Assembly (NCBI RefSeq): GCF_029051645.1
Contig: NZ_JAACFS010000029.1
Span: 33,113 to 97,112 of the forward strand
Reading direction: 5' to 3'
Origin: Bradyrhizobium sp. CSA112
Lineage (GTDB): Bacteria > Pseudomonadota > Alphaproteobacteria > Rhizobiales > Xanthobacteraceae
DNA: 64,000 nucleotides
Shown: piece by piece, positions 35,257 to 44,681 of the stretch
Numbering within the stretch: position 1 is the first letter of the stretch
Layout of the letters: the number at the start of each line of letters is the position of its first letter
Position numbers and translations under genes: made by a program
Notes under the pieces: generated by a model
What the model was told of the DNA's origin: nothing
Seen by the model: only the letters and a program-made list of their open reading frames with translations
The model's database searches: none

Positions 35257-35694
35257 CTCACGCTGGCTGTTACTGGACGGTATTTTGAGTAACCGGCCCG
35301 CGTTTGGTGGTCGTCCGTGAAGAATTCCCAAGTGACTGATATGGAATCTGAAAACCCGACGTTGGGGTAATCGAATTTGCGGAAACCTCGCGAGCGGAAG
35401 GGGATTCCAAAGTTGATTCGTGATTCTCTCGCCTGGGAATCATTTGGCGGGGCGCGATGCGGCCCACGGGAACGGCGAGAGACGGGTGAGCAGGATCTGT
35501 TTCATCAAGCTACGCCGGCTTGTGCCACATCTCGCCTTGAGCGCGCTCTACGGAAAATCACAGAAAATGGAGTCAGTTGGCGGACGATAAGCTTTCGAGC
35601 AAAGCGTAGTCAGTTGCCGAATGGATAGATTCTTGAGAAAGGCTTATCAGTCGAGAAGCGGATAATTAGTTCGGCCGGCCTCGGGATTCGAAGA

Positions 35695-35991
35695 TCAGAC
35701 CTCGCAGATTATGCTTTGCATTCCCCGGTCACCCCGCTTGAATCCAGGGCGGGGAGCCTCTGATAATTCCGTCGTCAGGGAAGCGCCCACAGCCTCTTCG
35801 AATAACAGCGTCTTCCAGCCCACTGGCTCGTTGCCCTGGCTGCCGCCTCTGACCTGCCAGACCCGCATCCCAGGATTTCCCTTCGTCGTGATGCCAACGC
35901 AATGCACCTCGACGACTCGATTGAATCCATTGTACATCAACTCTAGGCAAACGCCTTTAGCCAAAGCATCACGTGCTGTATTCGCCGGCAT
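35695..35991 (-). CDS. Small hypothetical protein divergent from the DUF2130 gene
   Basis: A 98-residue soluble, beta-rich protein: LELMYNGFNRVVEVHCVGIT, GMRVWQVRGGSQGNEPVGWK, then PRPGFKRGDRGMQSIICEV. The pattern (VEVH near the start, GWK in the middle, acidic segment at the end) resembles short WYL-like proteins seen near defence genes, but I cannot name a family with certainty. ATG 35991 follows GGGAG by 5 bases; a GTG at 36003 is also in frame. Divergent from the DUF2130 gene with about 98 bases between starts. Confidence 0.65.
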   Translation of the reverse strand: MPANTARDALAKGVCLELMYNGFNRVVEVHCVGITTKGNPGMRVWQVRGGSQGNEPVGWKTLLFEEAVGASLTTELSEAPRPGFKRGDRGMQSIICEV

Positions 35992-36089
35992 TCTATCTCC
36001 CACTTATCCGCTCGCTGCGGTGTAAAAATTCTTCGATCTGCTCTACTAGATCGATCTTAAAGTAAGAACCCCATGTTGGCACGGTGCTC

Positions 36090-37340
36090 ATGAATTCTCA
36101 TCAAAGCTCATTCGACGAAATAGGATGCCCGAATTGTGGGGAGAAAATCCCCGTAACAGAGGTGATCTACCATCAGATCGCAGAGCGGACACGTGAGGAG
36201 TTAAAGTGCGAATCGGCTGAACAGCAAGCGGTATTGTCCGAAAAGATTAGAAATTTGCAACTAAGGGAAGCCGAACTGGATAGGCTCGTAGAAGAGCGGG
36301 TCAACGCGGGGCAGGCCCGGGTCGAGCAGGAGGCGCTCAACAAGGCTCGGCAGCTACTGGCGATAGAGATTGAGGATTTGCGAGCGCAGTCGAATGAAAA
36401 GGCAGAGTTGCTTGCGGCATCGCAGCGAGCCGAACTTGAACTTCGTAAAAAAGCTAGAGAGTTTGAGGAGCGGGAGAGGGCTCTCTCGGTAGAGGTGCAG
36501 CGCAAATTAGACGAAGGGAGGGCGCTGATTGAAGAGCAGATAGCGAGCCGGCTTCAAGAACAATATCATCTCAGGGATGCAGAGAAGGACAAGAAGCTGC
36601 GTGATGCCGGAATTGCGAATGATCTCCTGAGGCGAAAGCTGGAGCAGGGTTCTCAACAAACCCAGGGCGAAGTGCTTGAATTGGAACTTGAGGGGCTTAT
36701 TCGTAGCGCTTTTCCTTTGGATCAAATTGAGCCAGTGCCAAAGGGCGTAACGGGCGCTGATGTGTTGCAGCGTGTAATCAACAGAAGTGGCCATCTATGC
36801 GGAATGATACTTTGGGAGCTTAAGCGCACGAAAGCGTGGAGCGAGGGTTGGATACAGAAGCTCAAAGATGATCAGCGCTCGATAAAAGCTGACCTTGCTA
36901 TGTTAGTGACCGAGGCGCTTCCGAAAGACTGCAATAATTTCACGCAGATCAATGGCGTGTGGGTAACGAGCTCGCAATGCGCGATCAATCTTGCCATTGC
37001 CCTTCGGGGGCAACTCATTGAGGTCGCCGTAACTAAACTGGCAGCCGTCGGCAAGAATGAGAAGATGGAGTTCATCTACCAGTATCTTTCTGGTCCGGAG
37101 TTTAAGCAGCGTATCGAGTCCATTATGGAGGCCTTCAATGATATGCAAAGCGATTTACAAGAAGAGAGGCGAATTACGGAGCGCAGGTGGGCAAAAAGAG
37201 AGAAGCAGCTTCAGCGCGTCATATTCGGTACTGCCGGGATGTATGGTGACTTTCAGGGGCTTATAGGCTCTTCCCTGCAGTCTATCGCGGCGCTCACCGA
37301 TAGCACTGAGAATCGATCGGTGGACCCGACAAAGGATTAG
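36090..37340 (+). CDS. DUF2130 protein (zinc-ribbon, coiled-coil, nuclease-like C-terminus)
   Basis: A 416-residue protein. Residues 10-18 hold a CPNCGEKIP zinc-ribbon half. A long charged coiled coil runs to about residue 190 (RNLQLREAELDRLVEERVNA and similar heptads). The DUF2130 core follows: DQIEPVPKGVTGADVLQRVI, then CGMILWELKRTKAWSEGWIQ and QRSIKADLAMLVTE. The Glu-x-Lys placement and ADLAM strand suggest a PD-(D/E)XK-like nuclease fold (inference). ATG 36090 is chosen because it begins at the usual distance before the zinc motif. It lies 50 bases before an OLD-family gene on the same strand, so they are likely one operon. Base composition is more AT-rich than neighbours. Confidence 0.8.
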   Translation: MNSHQSSFDEIGCPNCGEKIPVTEVIYHQIAERTREELKCESAEQQAVLSEKIRNLQLREAELDRLVEERVNAGQARVEQEALNKARQLLAIEIEDLRAQSNEKAELLAASQRAELELRKKAREFEERERALSVEVQRKLDEGRALIEEQIASRLQEQYHLRDAEKDKKLRDAGIANDLLRRKLEQGSQQTQGEVLELELEGLIRSAFPLDQIEPVPKGVTGADVLQRVINRSGHLCGMILWELKRTKAWSEGWIQKLKDDQRSIKADLAMLVTEALPKDCNNFTQINGVWVTSSQCAINLAIALRGQLIEVAVTKLAAVGKNEKMEFIYQYLSGPEFKQRIESIMEAFNDMQSDLQEERRITERRWAKREKQLQRVIFGTAGMYGDFQGLIGSSLQSIAALTDSTENRSVDPTKD

Positions 37341-37390
37341 GTGCCAATTGCCATCGACTAAGCTTGCAGATTCGGAAGGCTGGGGGAAAT

Positions 37391-39313
37391 ATGAAAATCG
37401 ATTCTGTTCGGATCGAGAATTTTAGATCGTTTCGAGATCAAACGATATTCTTCGATGATTACACCTGTCTAGTTGGAGCTAATGGCTCCGGAAAGTCGAC
37501 GGTGCTATGCGCGTTGAACGTCTTTTTCAGAGATGGTGAGAATAGCAGCACAGATGTAATCAACCTTTCGCACGAGGACTTTCACCAGAAGAAGACTGAT
37601 AAACCAATTACGATAACGGTAACATTCGGTGATCTCACTGCCGAGGCGCAGGAAGATTTTAAGGATTATTACAGGCAAGGAAAATTGATCATCTCTGCGG
37701 TTGCAGAATACAACGCCGCGACTGGTCGCGCTGATGTTCAGCAGTTTGGTCTTCGCACCGGGATGGATCAGTTTAGGCCGTTTTTCGAGGCCTTGAAGAA
37801 CGGGGCGCCTGTTACAGGCCTTCGAGCCATATTTTCTGGTTTGCGCGGGAGTTTTCCGGGCATTGCCGCTTCGACTGCTAAAGATGCGATGATCGCGGCT
37901 CTTCGCGAATTTGAATCCGATCCGTCAAATGCGCACCTGTGCACGGAAATTCCAAGTGCGGACTCATTTTACGGCTTCAGTAAGGGTTCGAATCGCCTAG
38001 CGAAGCACGTGCAATGGGTGTTCATCCCCGCCGTGAAGGACGTTACTGCAGAGCAGAGTGAAGGAAAATCGACTGCTCTCGGTAAGATACTGGCCCGCAC
38101 AGTCCGAGTGAGGCTAAGATTCGACGAAGTTATCTTAGAGCTGCAACAGAAGACCGAGGATGAGTACAGAAAGATATTGGACTCAAATCAAGAAGCTTTA
38201 TCGGAGCTCGAGAAGTCACTAACGGAAAGGATGGCGCTATGGGCGCATCCTGCGGCCTCCATACACTTAACTTGGCAAAGAGATTCTAAAAGAGCGGTCC
38301 AGATCGAACCGCCGGCAGCTCGAACCTTGGCGGGCGAGGGAGGTTTCCAAGGGGATCTGGCGCGGTTGGGGCATGGGTTTCAGCGGTCGTATCTTCTTGC
38401 ACTACTCCAAATTCTAGCGACTTCCGGCGACGATGCCGACGCGCCAAAGCTGATTCTTGCTTGCGAGGAACCCGAACTCTACCAACATCCACCACAAGCT
38501 CGCCACCTCGCAACGGTTCTGGAACAACTGAGCGAACAGGAAGCCCAGGTGATGGTGTGCACGCACAATCCCTCGATGGTGACCGGTAAGGGGTTCGAGA
38601 GCGTTAGGCTGATTCGCTTCGATAGCGTCGAGAATTGTTCAGGGTGCCATCAGTTGAAGTTTTCAGAGTTGGCTGCCCGCCTCGGGGCTTTGACGGGAAA
38701 GCCTCCCACTAAGCCAACGGGACTAGCCGCAAAGCTCCATCAAGAGCTTCAGCCGTCGATCAACGAATTATTCTTCACAAGAAACTTGGTTCTCGTGGAG
38801 GGGCTCGAAGATGTGGCAATCATCACGAGCTGGTTGGTTCTGACGGGAAGGTGGAGTGAGTTTCGTCAGAAGGGCATTCATATCGTACCGGCAGGAGGGA
38901 AGAGTCACCTGTCGTATGCCCTCGTGATCGCACAAGGTTTGAAAATTCCAGTCTTTACAATCTTCGATGCGGACGGAGATGATGACAAGCACAAAGCTCT
39001 GCATCAGAGAGATAACACGCTGCTCCACAAGCTTCTGGACGCCGACCACTCGAAGCCGTTTCCAGCAGATATTCTATGGAACGAGAAGTTTGCAGTCTGG
39101 CCGACCAACATTGGCGATGCGATCAAGGCTGACGTGTCAGAAGAGAAAATGAGGACTTACGATGACAAAGCGAATGCTGCACACGGCAGCCCTGGTGGCC
39201 TGAAAAAGAATAGCCTTCAGATTGGTGTGAAGCTGCAGCTGGCGTTTGAGGGCGGAAGCCGTCCGGCCTCTTTGGACAAACTTTGCGACGCGATCCTTGC
39301 TTTCGCGAAGTAA
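37391..39313 (+). CDS. OLD-family ATPase with TOPRIM nuclease domain
   Basis: A 640-residue OLD-type protein. It starts MKIDSVRIENFRSFRDQTIF, with Walker A VGANGSGKST at residues 28-37, the ABC-type signature area LARLGHGFQRS, Walker B LILACEEPELYQHP near 356 and the H-loop VCTHNPSMV. A TOPRIM domain follows: LVLVEGLEDVAIITSW (Glu near 470) and FTIFDADGDDD (Asp near 525). GajA and OLD anti-phage nucleases share this build; no GajB-type helicase is next to it. ATG 37391 has GGGGGAAAT directly upstream. It is the second gene after DUF2130 in a low-GC cassette, so a phage-defence role is likely but unproven. Confidence 0.88.
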   Translation: MKIDSVRIENFRSFRDQTIFFDDYTCLVGANGSGKSTVLCALNVFFRDGENSSTDVINLSHEDFHQKKTDKPITITVTFGDLTAEAQEDFKDYYRQGKLIISAVAEYNAATGRADVQQFGLRTGMDQFRPFFEALKNGAPVTGLRAIFSGLRGSFPGIAASTAKDAMIAALREFESDPSNAHLCTEIPSADSFYGFSKGSNRLAKHVQWVFIPAVKDVTAEQSEGKSTALGKILARTVRVRLRFDEVILELQQKTEDEYRKILDSNQEALSELEKSLTERMALWAHPAASIHLTWQRDSKRAVQIEPPAARTLAGEGGFQGDLARLGHGFQRSYLLALLQILATSGDDADAPKLILACEEPELYQHPPQARHLATVLEQLSEQEAQVMVCTHNPSMVTGKGFESVRLIRFDSVENCSGCHQLKFSELAARLGALTGKPPTKPTGLAAKLHQELQPSINELFFTRNLVLVEGLEDVAIITSWLVLTGRWSEFRQKGIHIVPAGGKSHLSYALVIAQGLKIPVFTIFDADGDDDKHKALHQRDNTLLHKLLDADHSKPFPADILWNEKFAVWPTNIGDAIKADVSEEKMRTYDDKANAAHGSPGGLKKNSLQIGVKLQLAFEGGSRPASLDKLCDAILAFAK

Positions 39314-39372
39314 GCCAAGCGGTCACGAGTTCAGTTCCATCGAACGAATAACTGGCAGTTCCCTGCGCCAGC

Positions 39373-39391
39373 TTGGACCGACCCACACTAG
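39373..39391 (+). repeat. 19-bp direct repeat, right copy
   Basis: TTGGACCGACCCACACTAG, 18 of 19 bases identical to 35238-35256. It lies 60 bases after the OLD gene stop and just before the IS630 relic. Confidence 0.7.
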
Positions 39392-39496
39392 ACGACCGAT
39401 TCCATGAAATCTGCGTCATGGATTAGGTGGATTGGTGGAACGGACGGGTTGTTGGGGGATTCCTCGTTTGCGGTCGGCGAAACGAGGAGCTGTATC

Positions 39497-40494
39497 ATGG
39501 CAGGATGGCGGCGAGCGGTCGAATTGGCCATGAGTGATGAAGAGATTGCGACCTTGACGACGCTTTCGCGGTCGAGAATCGAACTGGCGAGCCGGGGGTC
39601 GCGGGCGCAGATGCTGCTGGCGTATCGGGAAAATCCTTCGTTCTGCGCGGTGGGCCAGAGACTTGGGGTCCATCATCAGACGGTGCAGCGCTGTGTCGAG
39701 CGGGCGCTGGCCGATGGCCCGCTGGCGGCCCTCGACGACCGCCCGCGACCGGGCAAGGAACCAACCATCACGCCTGAGGCCAAAGCCTGGTTGGTGTCGC
39801 TGGCGTGCGACAAAGCCAAGGACCACGGCTATCCGCATGAGTTGTGGACGACGCGGCTCTTGGCGCGCCATGCCCGTGAACACGGGCCGGCGGCGGGGCA
39901 TGCGTGTTTGGCCAATGTGGTCCAGGGAACAGTGTGCAAGATCCTCGGCCGGGAGGAAATCAAGCCGCACAAAGTGCGCTACTATCTTGAAAATCGCGAC
40001 GCCGAGTTCGAACAGAAGATGGCGGAGGTGCTGTGCGTCTACCGCGAAGTCGAAGTCCTGAAGAAAGCCTCTGCCAAGGGAAAGCGGCGGGGAAAGCCGG
40101 TGACGATCGTCTCCTGCGACGAGAAGCCGGGAATCCAGGCCATCGCAACGACGGCGCCAGATTTGCCGCCCAAGCTTGGCGTCCACGCCAGCTTTGCGCG
40201 CGATCATGAATACAAACGCCATGGCACGCTCAGCCTGTTGGCTGGGATCGATCTGCTCACCGGCAAGGTCCACGCCCTTGTCAAAGATCGTCACCGCAGT
40301 CGAGAGTTCATCGAACTCCTCAGACTTATCGATGCCGCCTATCCGCCGAACACTGCGATCAAAATTGATCCTCGACATTCATTCCGCGCACATCTCGAGA
40401 GAAACCAGAGCCTGGCTCGCCACTCGACCAAGCGGGCGCTTCGAGCTCACCTTCTCCTCAAGAGTCGTGCTTGCCCGCCTGTGCCTGTCGTAAA
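39497..40494 (+). pseudogene. IS630-family transposase, frameshifted and 3'-truncated
   Basis: From ATG 39497 the frame encodes an IS630 transposase: a helix-turn-helix in FCAVGQRLGVHHQTVQRCVE, DDE Asp in VTIVSCDEKPGIQAI and AGIDLLTGKVHALV. Near 40365 a shift moves the real reading into the next frame, which continues LILDIHSAHISRETRAWLAT and RFELTF. At about 40465 it runs into the end of another transposase gene on the opposite strand, removing the last catalytic Glu region. Inactive. Confidence 0.85.
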
Positions 40495-41506
40495 TTAAAT
40501 CCGGGCATATTGGTGATGCAGCCCGCCCAGGATTGGGCGACAAAGAATGTGCCCGGCGCGCGATCGACGGCGCGCGAGAAGGGTGCATCCTTCTCCAGGG
40601 ATAGATGTGTGCGGGCCCCATTTTCATGTACGATAGCAGTAGGTGACGGAGGTGGCGCTCGCTGAACACAACAACGTGGTCAAGGCATTCCCGGCGGATC
40701 GAACCGATCAGCCTTTCAGCATATCCATTTTCCCAAGGAGAGCGCGGCGACGTCGGTCGATCGCGAATGCCCATTGACCGAAGCCTTCGGATGAAGACCT
40801 CATCATAGGCCCCGTCCCGGTCATGAATGAGATAGCGGGGAGCTTGTTCCCAGCCGCAGGCTTCCGTGATCTGATTTGCGATCCATTCTGCGGTCGGATG
40901 CGCTGTGACGCCAAACCATAAAATCTGCCGTCGACCATGCCCCACAATCAACAAGCCATAGAGCAGACGAAATGAAATTGTCGGTACGACGAACAGATCC
41001 ATCGCGGCGATGTCGTCGGCATGATTGCGAAAGAACGTCCTCCAGCCTTGGGATGGCGGGTCTCTTCGCTTGGCCGTGTACTTGGCCACGCTGGTCTGTC
41101 CGATATCGATGCCGATCTTGAGGAGTTCTCCATGGATCCGCGGCGCTCCCCACAGCGGATTGGCAATGCTCATCTCGCGGATAAGCTTGCGTATCTCAGG
41201 CGCTACAGTTGGTCGGCCACCACGGCGCCGCGACTTCCACCGCCAGTACGATCTGAACCCGGCGCGGTGCCATTTAATCACGGTCTCCGGCTTCACGATC
41301 GCCAAGGCGCCGAGCACCTTCGGAACCAAACGATACAAGCCGGCGAATATCAGACGGTCCAACATCCCGAACGTCGGCCGTTTCGACGATTTCCGCTGCA
41401 ACACGTTAAGCTGATGACGCAGAATCATGTTTTCAGCCTCAAGCGAGGCCCGCGACCGGAACGCCCCGACCAACGCCAACCAGATTAGGCTACAAACCTC
41501 TCGCAT
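40495..41506 (-). pseudogene. Integrase-core (IS3/IS481-type) transposase with C-terminal frameshifts
   Basis: The minus strand starts MREVCSLIWLALVGAFRSRA, followed by LRHQLNVLQRKS, KWHRAGFRSYWRWKSRRRGG and the rve integrase core (AAMDLFVVPTISFRLLYGLL; SPWENGYAERLIGSIRRECL with the last DDE Glu). After LLLSYMK near 40630 the native reading moves to a second frame (NGARTHLSLEKDAP) and then a third (GGLHHQYARI, stop at 40495-40497). Catalytic residues are present but the tail is scrambled, so activity is doubtful. Confidence 0.8.
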
Positions 41507-41892
41507 AGGGCAGAAGCATCGCCCGATTCGATATCAGTTGCCAGCAAGATTGAGTTTCCGACAGGGACAGGCGGGAGATTGGTGCATCGCCGCAGCATTC
41601 GCCAATCTTTGTCCAGTGACTGGAGCTACTTATTCGAAGAACGTCGTGACTTCCAATCGCTGCTGCTTATGTGGCGACGGTCATGGAAGTGCAGGTCATC
41701 GATCTTCAGTTCGTCACGCCCGCCCAAATGTGGCGCGGATTGATCGGATGATTGTGTGGGATGTCGCTGGGCCTGGTTCAAACTTCTTTCTAAAGACCAT
41801 CACGCGAACAAAACGGCAATCTATTCTGTGGCGGTAACTGAGGCGGTACCGAATTATCAACCTTCAGAAACCTCGTAAGTTCCTGTAATCAC
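41507..41892. other. Spacer between transposase relic and tRNA gene
   Basis: About 385 bases. No gene is supported and I could not find an integrase C-terminus here, although an island integrase gene would be expected next to the tRNA. Confidence 0.4.
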
Positions 41893-41968
41893 TGGTGGGC
41901 CCGGCAGGACTCGAACCTGCAACCAGACCGTTATGAGCGGCCGGCTCTAACCATTGAGCTACAGGCCC
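41893..41968 (-). tRNA. tRNA with CAT anticodon, probably tRNA-Ile2 (lysidine-modified)
   Basis: On the minus strand a full cloverleaf can be folded: acceptor GGGCCTG/CGGGCCC, D-arm GCTC...GAGC, anticodon stem GGCCG/CGGTC with loop CTCATAA, T-arm GCAGG..TTCGAGT..CCTGC, and an encoded CCA. The anticodon CAT fits Met or Ile2. C4-G69 and C5-G68 in the acceptor stem are the features TilS uses to recognise Ile2 in E. coli, so I favour tRNA-Ile2. Its 3' end points left toward the island. Confidence 0.9.
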
Positions 41969-42139
41969 CGCCGCGGAGCGGCCGCGAGGAGGGCGGCCGG
42001 CAACGGTGCCGCCATCGTTTACAGGCATGACAGCGATACGGCAATGCCGGGTTCGCGGCCAAGAATGGGCTTTCATCGGGCTTTGCGCTTGCCTACAACC
42101 TCGGTTGCATCATTCGTCACCGAACGCTTGAGGCCAACA

Positions 42140-43105
42140 ATGAAACTCGCTGGAATCGCCTGTGCCGGTTTGCTTTTGCTCGCGGGCGGCGCCGCGGCGC
42201 AGGAGGGAGGCAAGGCCATTACCAAGACCACAATCAGCCTGGGAACCGCGACGCCGGGCGGCGGCTTTCCGGTCTATGGCAATGCCTTCGCGGAGGTCAT
42301 GAACGCTGCTGATCCGGCGCTCTCGATCGAGCCGCGCAACACCAAGGGCTCCAACGAAAACGTCCCGCTCCTGGAGTCCGACCAGCTCGATATCGCACTG
42401 GTGGCTGGCGAGCCGTCCTACGAAGCCTTCATGGGCATCGGGCGGGCGGCAACCAAACTGAAAATCCTCACCGCGATGTATTCCAGTCCCGGCATGTTCG
42501 TGGTGCGGGCGGACAGTCCCTACAAGACGATCAGGGATCTGGTCGGCCAGCCGGTTGCGTTCGGCGCCAAGGGGTCCGGCCTGCCGATCCTGTCGCGCTA
42601 CGTCCTCGACGGCATCGGGCTGAAGCAGGACGAGGATTTCAAGGCGATTTATCTCGACCGCGCGGGCGACGGCCCCGCCATGGTGCAGGACGGCCGCGCC
42701 GCCGCGCTGTGGGGCGCAGGCGTCGGCTGGCCGGGTTTTGCCGCGATGGTGCAGGCGCCGGGCGGCGCACGGTTCATCGCGCCCGACGCCAGCGAGATCG
42801 CGCGCGTCCGCGCCAAGCACACGTTCCTGAAGCCGCTGACAGTCCCTGCCAACAGCTATCCGAACCAGCCGGCAGCGATCGATTCCATCGGTTCCTGGAG
42901 CTTTGTGCTCGCGCGCGAAAGCCTGCCGGACGATGTCGCCTACCGACTGGCGCGCACGCTGCACGGGGCCGAGGCGGCGCTCTGCAAGAAATTGTCGCAG
43001 GCCTGCGAGACCACGGCTGCGAACACGGTCGCGGCCGCGCCGAATGCAGCGCTGATTCATCCCGGCGTGATGAAGTATTTCAGGGAGGCGGGGGTGGCTA
43101 AGTAG
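42140..43105 (+). CDS. TAXI-family TRAP transporter solute-binding protein
   Basis: A 321-residue periplasmic binding protein. A signal peptide (MKLAGIACAGLLLLAGGAAA) is followed by the TAXI-type domain: LGTATPGGGFPVYGNAFAEV, NTKGSNENVPLLESDQLDIA, and YSSPGMFVVRADSPYKTIRD. TAXI proteins feed TRAP permeases with carboxylate-like substrates. No TRAP permease gene is next to it, so it may work with a distant one. The ATG at 42140 directly begins the signal peptide. It is the first core-type gene after the tRNA. Confidence 0.88.
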   Translation: MKLAGIACAGLLLLAGGAAAQEGGKAITKTTISLGTATPGGGFPVYGNAFAEVMNAADPALSIEPRNTKGSNENVPLLESDQLDIALVAGEPSYEAFMGIGRAATKLKILTAMYSSPGMFVVRADSPYKTIRDLVGQPVAFGAKGSGLPILSRYVLDGIGLKQDEDFKAIYLDRAGDGPAMVQDGRAAALWGAGVGWPGFAAMVQAPGGARFIAPDASEIARVRAKHTFLKPLTVPANSYPNQPAAIDSIGSWSFVLARESLPDDVAYRLARTLHGAEAALCKKLSQACETTAANTVAAAPNAALIHPGVMKYFREAGVAK

Positions 43106-43142
43106 GGCGCGTCTCTTTCCACTCGTCGTTCCTGCTTCCACT

Positions 43143-43285
43143 CGTCGTCCCTGCGAAAGCAGGGACCCATAACCACCGCTACCTGTTGTTACACCTGATA
43201 GCGGCTCCAATCTTCCGCAACAACGTGGGCCTGTGGTTATGGGTCCCGGATCGCGTTCGCTGCGCTCACTTGTCCGGGACGACGG
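43143..43285. repeat. Composite palindromic repeat (copy A)
   Basis: The left half CGTCGTCCCTGCGAAAGCAG plus GGACCCATAACCAC is itself a hairpin. The right half begins GTGGTTATGGGTCCCGG and ends CCGGGACGACGG. The halves are complementary to each other across about 57 bases. The same design recurs at 49150-49277. Confidence 0.8.
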
Positions 43286-43291
43286 TAGAAT

Positions 43292-44503
43292 TTACTTCTT
43301 CGCCATCGCGCACGCCGGATCAGGCGGGCCGAACGCTTCATCGCCGGGAATCTTGGCGAGGATCTGATAGTAGTCCCACGGATATTTCGATTCCTCCGGC
43401 TTCTTGACCTGCACCAGCCACAGGTCATGCACCATCAGATTGTCCGCGCGCAGCTTGCCGTTGCGGGAGAAGAAATCCTCGATCGGCTTCTCGCGCATCT
43501 TCGCCGCCACTTTCAGCGGTTCGTCGGTGCCGGCTTCCTTGATCGCGTTGAGATAGCTCATGGTCGAGGAGTAGACGCCGGCCTGCCACATCGTCGGCAT
43601 CCGGTTCATCTTGGCGAAATATCGCTTCGACCATTCGCGGGTCTTGTCGTCCATATCCCAGTAGAACGAGGTCGTCAGCAACAGGCCTTGCGCGGCCGGC
43701 AATCCAAGCGAATGGATGTCGGTGATAAGCGCGAGCAATGCTGCCATCTGCTGGCCGCCCTTGAAGATGCCGAACTCGGCGCCGGTCTTGATTTCGTTCA
43801 TGTTGTTGGGCGGACCCGCCGCGATGCCGATGATCTTGGCCTTGGAAGCCTGTGCCTGCAGCACGAAGGATGACAGATCCGGCGTGGCAAGCGGCGGCCG
43901 TACCGAGCCCAGCACCTTGCCGCCATTGGTAGTAACGACAGTGGACGCGTCGCGTTCCAGCGAGTGGCCGAACGCATAATCGTCGGTAATGAAGAACCAG
44001 CTATCGCCGCCGCGTTTTACCACGGCCTGCGCGGTGCCGACCGCGAGCGCGCGCGTGTCGAACACCCACTGGATTGCGTGTGGCGAGCAGAACTTGCCGT
44101 GGAAGTCAGCAGTGCCGGTCGAGTGGACGATCAACAGCTTCTTCTTTTCGTTGGTGATGTTCTGCACCGCAAGCCCTACCGCCGACACCGGAACATCGAG
44201 GATCACGTCGACCTGTTCGACATCGTACCAGCGCCGCGCGATGCCGCCGCCGATATCGGGCTTCAACTGATGATCGCCGACGATGATGCTGATCGGCTTG
44301 CCCAGCACCTTGCCGCCGAAATCGTCGACCGCCATTTGTGCGGCAGTGACCGAGCCTTGGCCGGTCGCCGTCGCCGCCGGGCCGTTCATGTCTGTGAGAA
44401 CGCCGAGCTTGACCACGTCGTCCGACATCTGCGCGAGTGCTGCGGTCGACGCCAGCAGCGCGGCCGCGAGTATTCCCAGCCTGGAAAAGTTCCTGGCGAA
44501 CAT
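43292..44503 (-). CDS. ABC transporter substrate-binding protein, Leu/Ile/Val (LivK) type
   Basis: A 403-residue periplasmic protein. A signal peptide (LGILAAALLASTAALAQ) precedes the type I binding fold: VVKLGVLTDMNGPAATATGQ, MAVDDFGGKVLGKPISIIVG and SWFFITDDYAFGHSLERDAS. Branched-chain amino-acid-type binding proteins often carry aromatic or short organic acids; the ligand is unknown. ATG 44503 is preceded by GGGAGAAAACAGG. No permease or ATPase genes are adjacent. Confidence 0.88.
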   Translation of the reverse strand: MFARNFSRLGILAAALLASTAALAQMSDDVVKLGVLTDMNGPAATATGQGSVTAAQMAVDDFGGKVLGKPISIIVGDHQLKPDIGGGIARRWYDVEQVDVILDVPVSAVGLAVQNITNEKKKLLIVHSTGTADFHGKFCSPHAIQWVFDTRALAVGTAQAVVKRGGDSWFFITDDYAFGHSLERDASTVVTTNGGKVLGSVRPPLATPDLSSFVLQAQASKAKIIGIAAGPPNNMNEIKTGAEFGIFKGGQQMAALLALITDIHSLGLPAAQGLLLTTSFYWDMDDKTREWSKRYFAKMNRMPTMWQAGVYSSTMSYLNAIKEAGTDEPLKVAAKMREKPIEDFFSRNGKLRADNLMVHDLWLVQVKKPEESKYPWDYYQILAKIPGDEAFGPPDPACAMAKK

Positions 44504-44681
44504 CCTGTTTTCTCCCTGGAATCGGCACGTTGGCCGTTGATTTTCGCAGGCGGTTTGGTCCGCCAATTGGTCTCATTTGCAACTATTTTCGGGCGGCGTC
44601 AACGTGGTCCCGTGGAGGGGCCGACGACACACTGCTCCCGGCTCAGTTTATTTCTGGCCCGATTCAGGGCATAGCCGGGCC

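Larger units (their letters stand above)
34996..35694. other. Intergenic region upstream of the conjugation operon
   Basis: About 700 bases without a supported gene. It contains the repeated GGAC-TACTTTGCCC motif close to the operon and the left copy of the 19-bp direct repeat at 35238-35256. Confidence 0.5.

Noticed and set aside
37391..39313. Gabija system
   Set aside because: The OLD/TOPRIM protein resembles GajA, but the UvrD-like helicase GajB is not encoded next to it; the partner is a DUF2130 gene.
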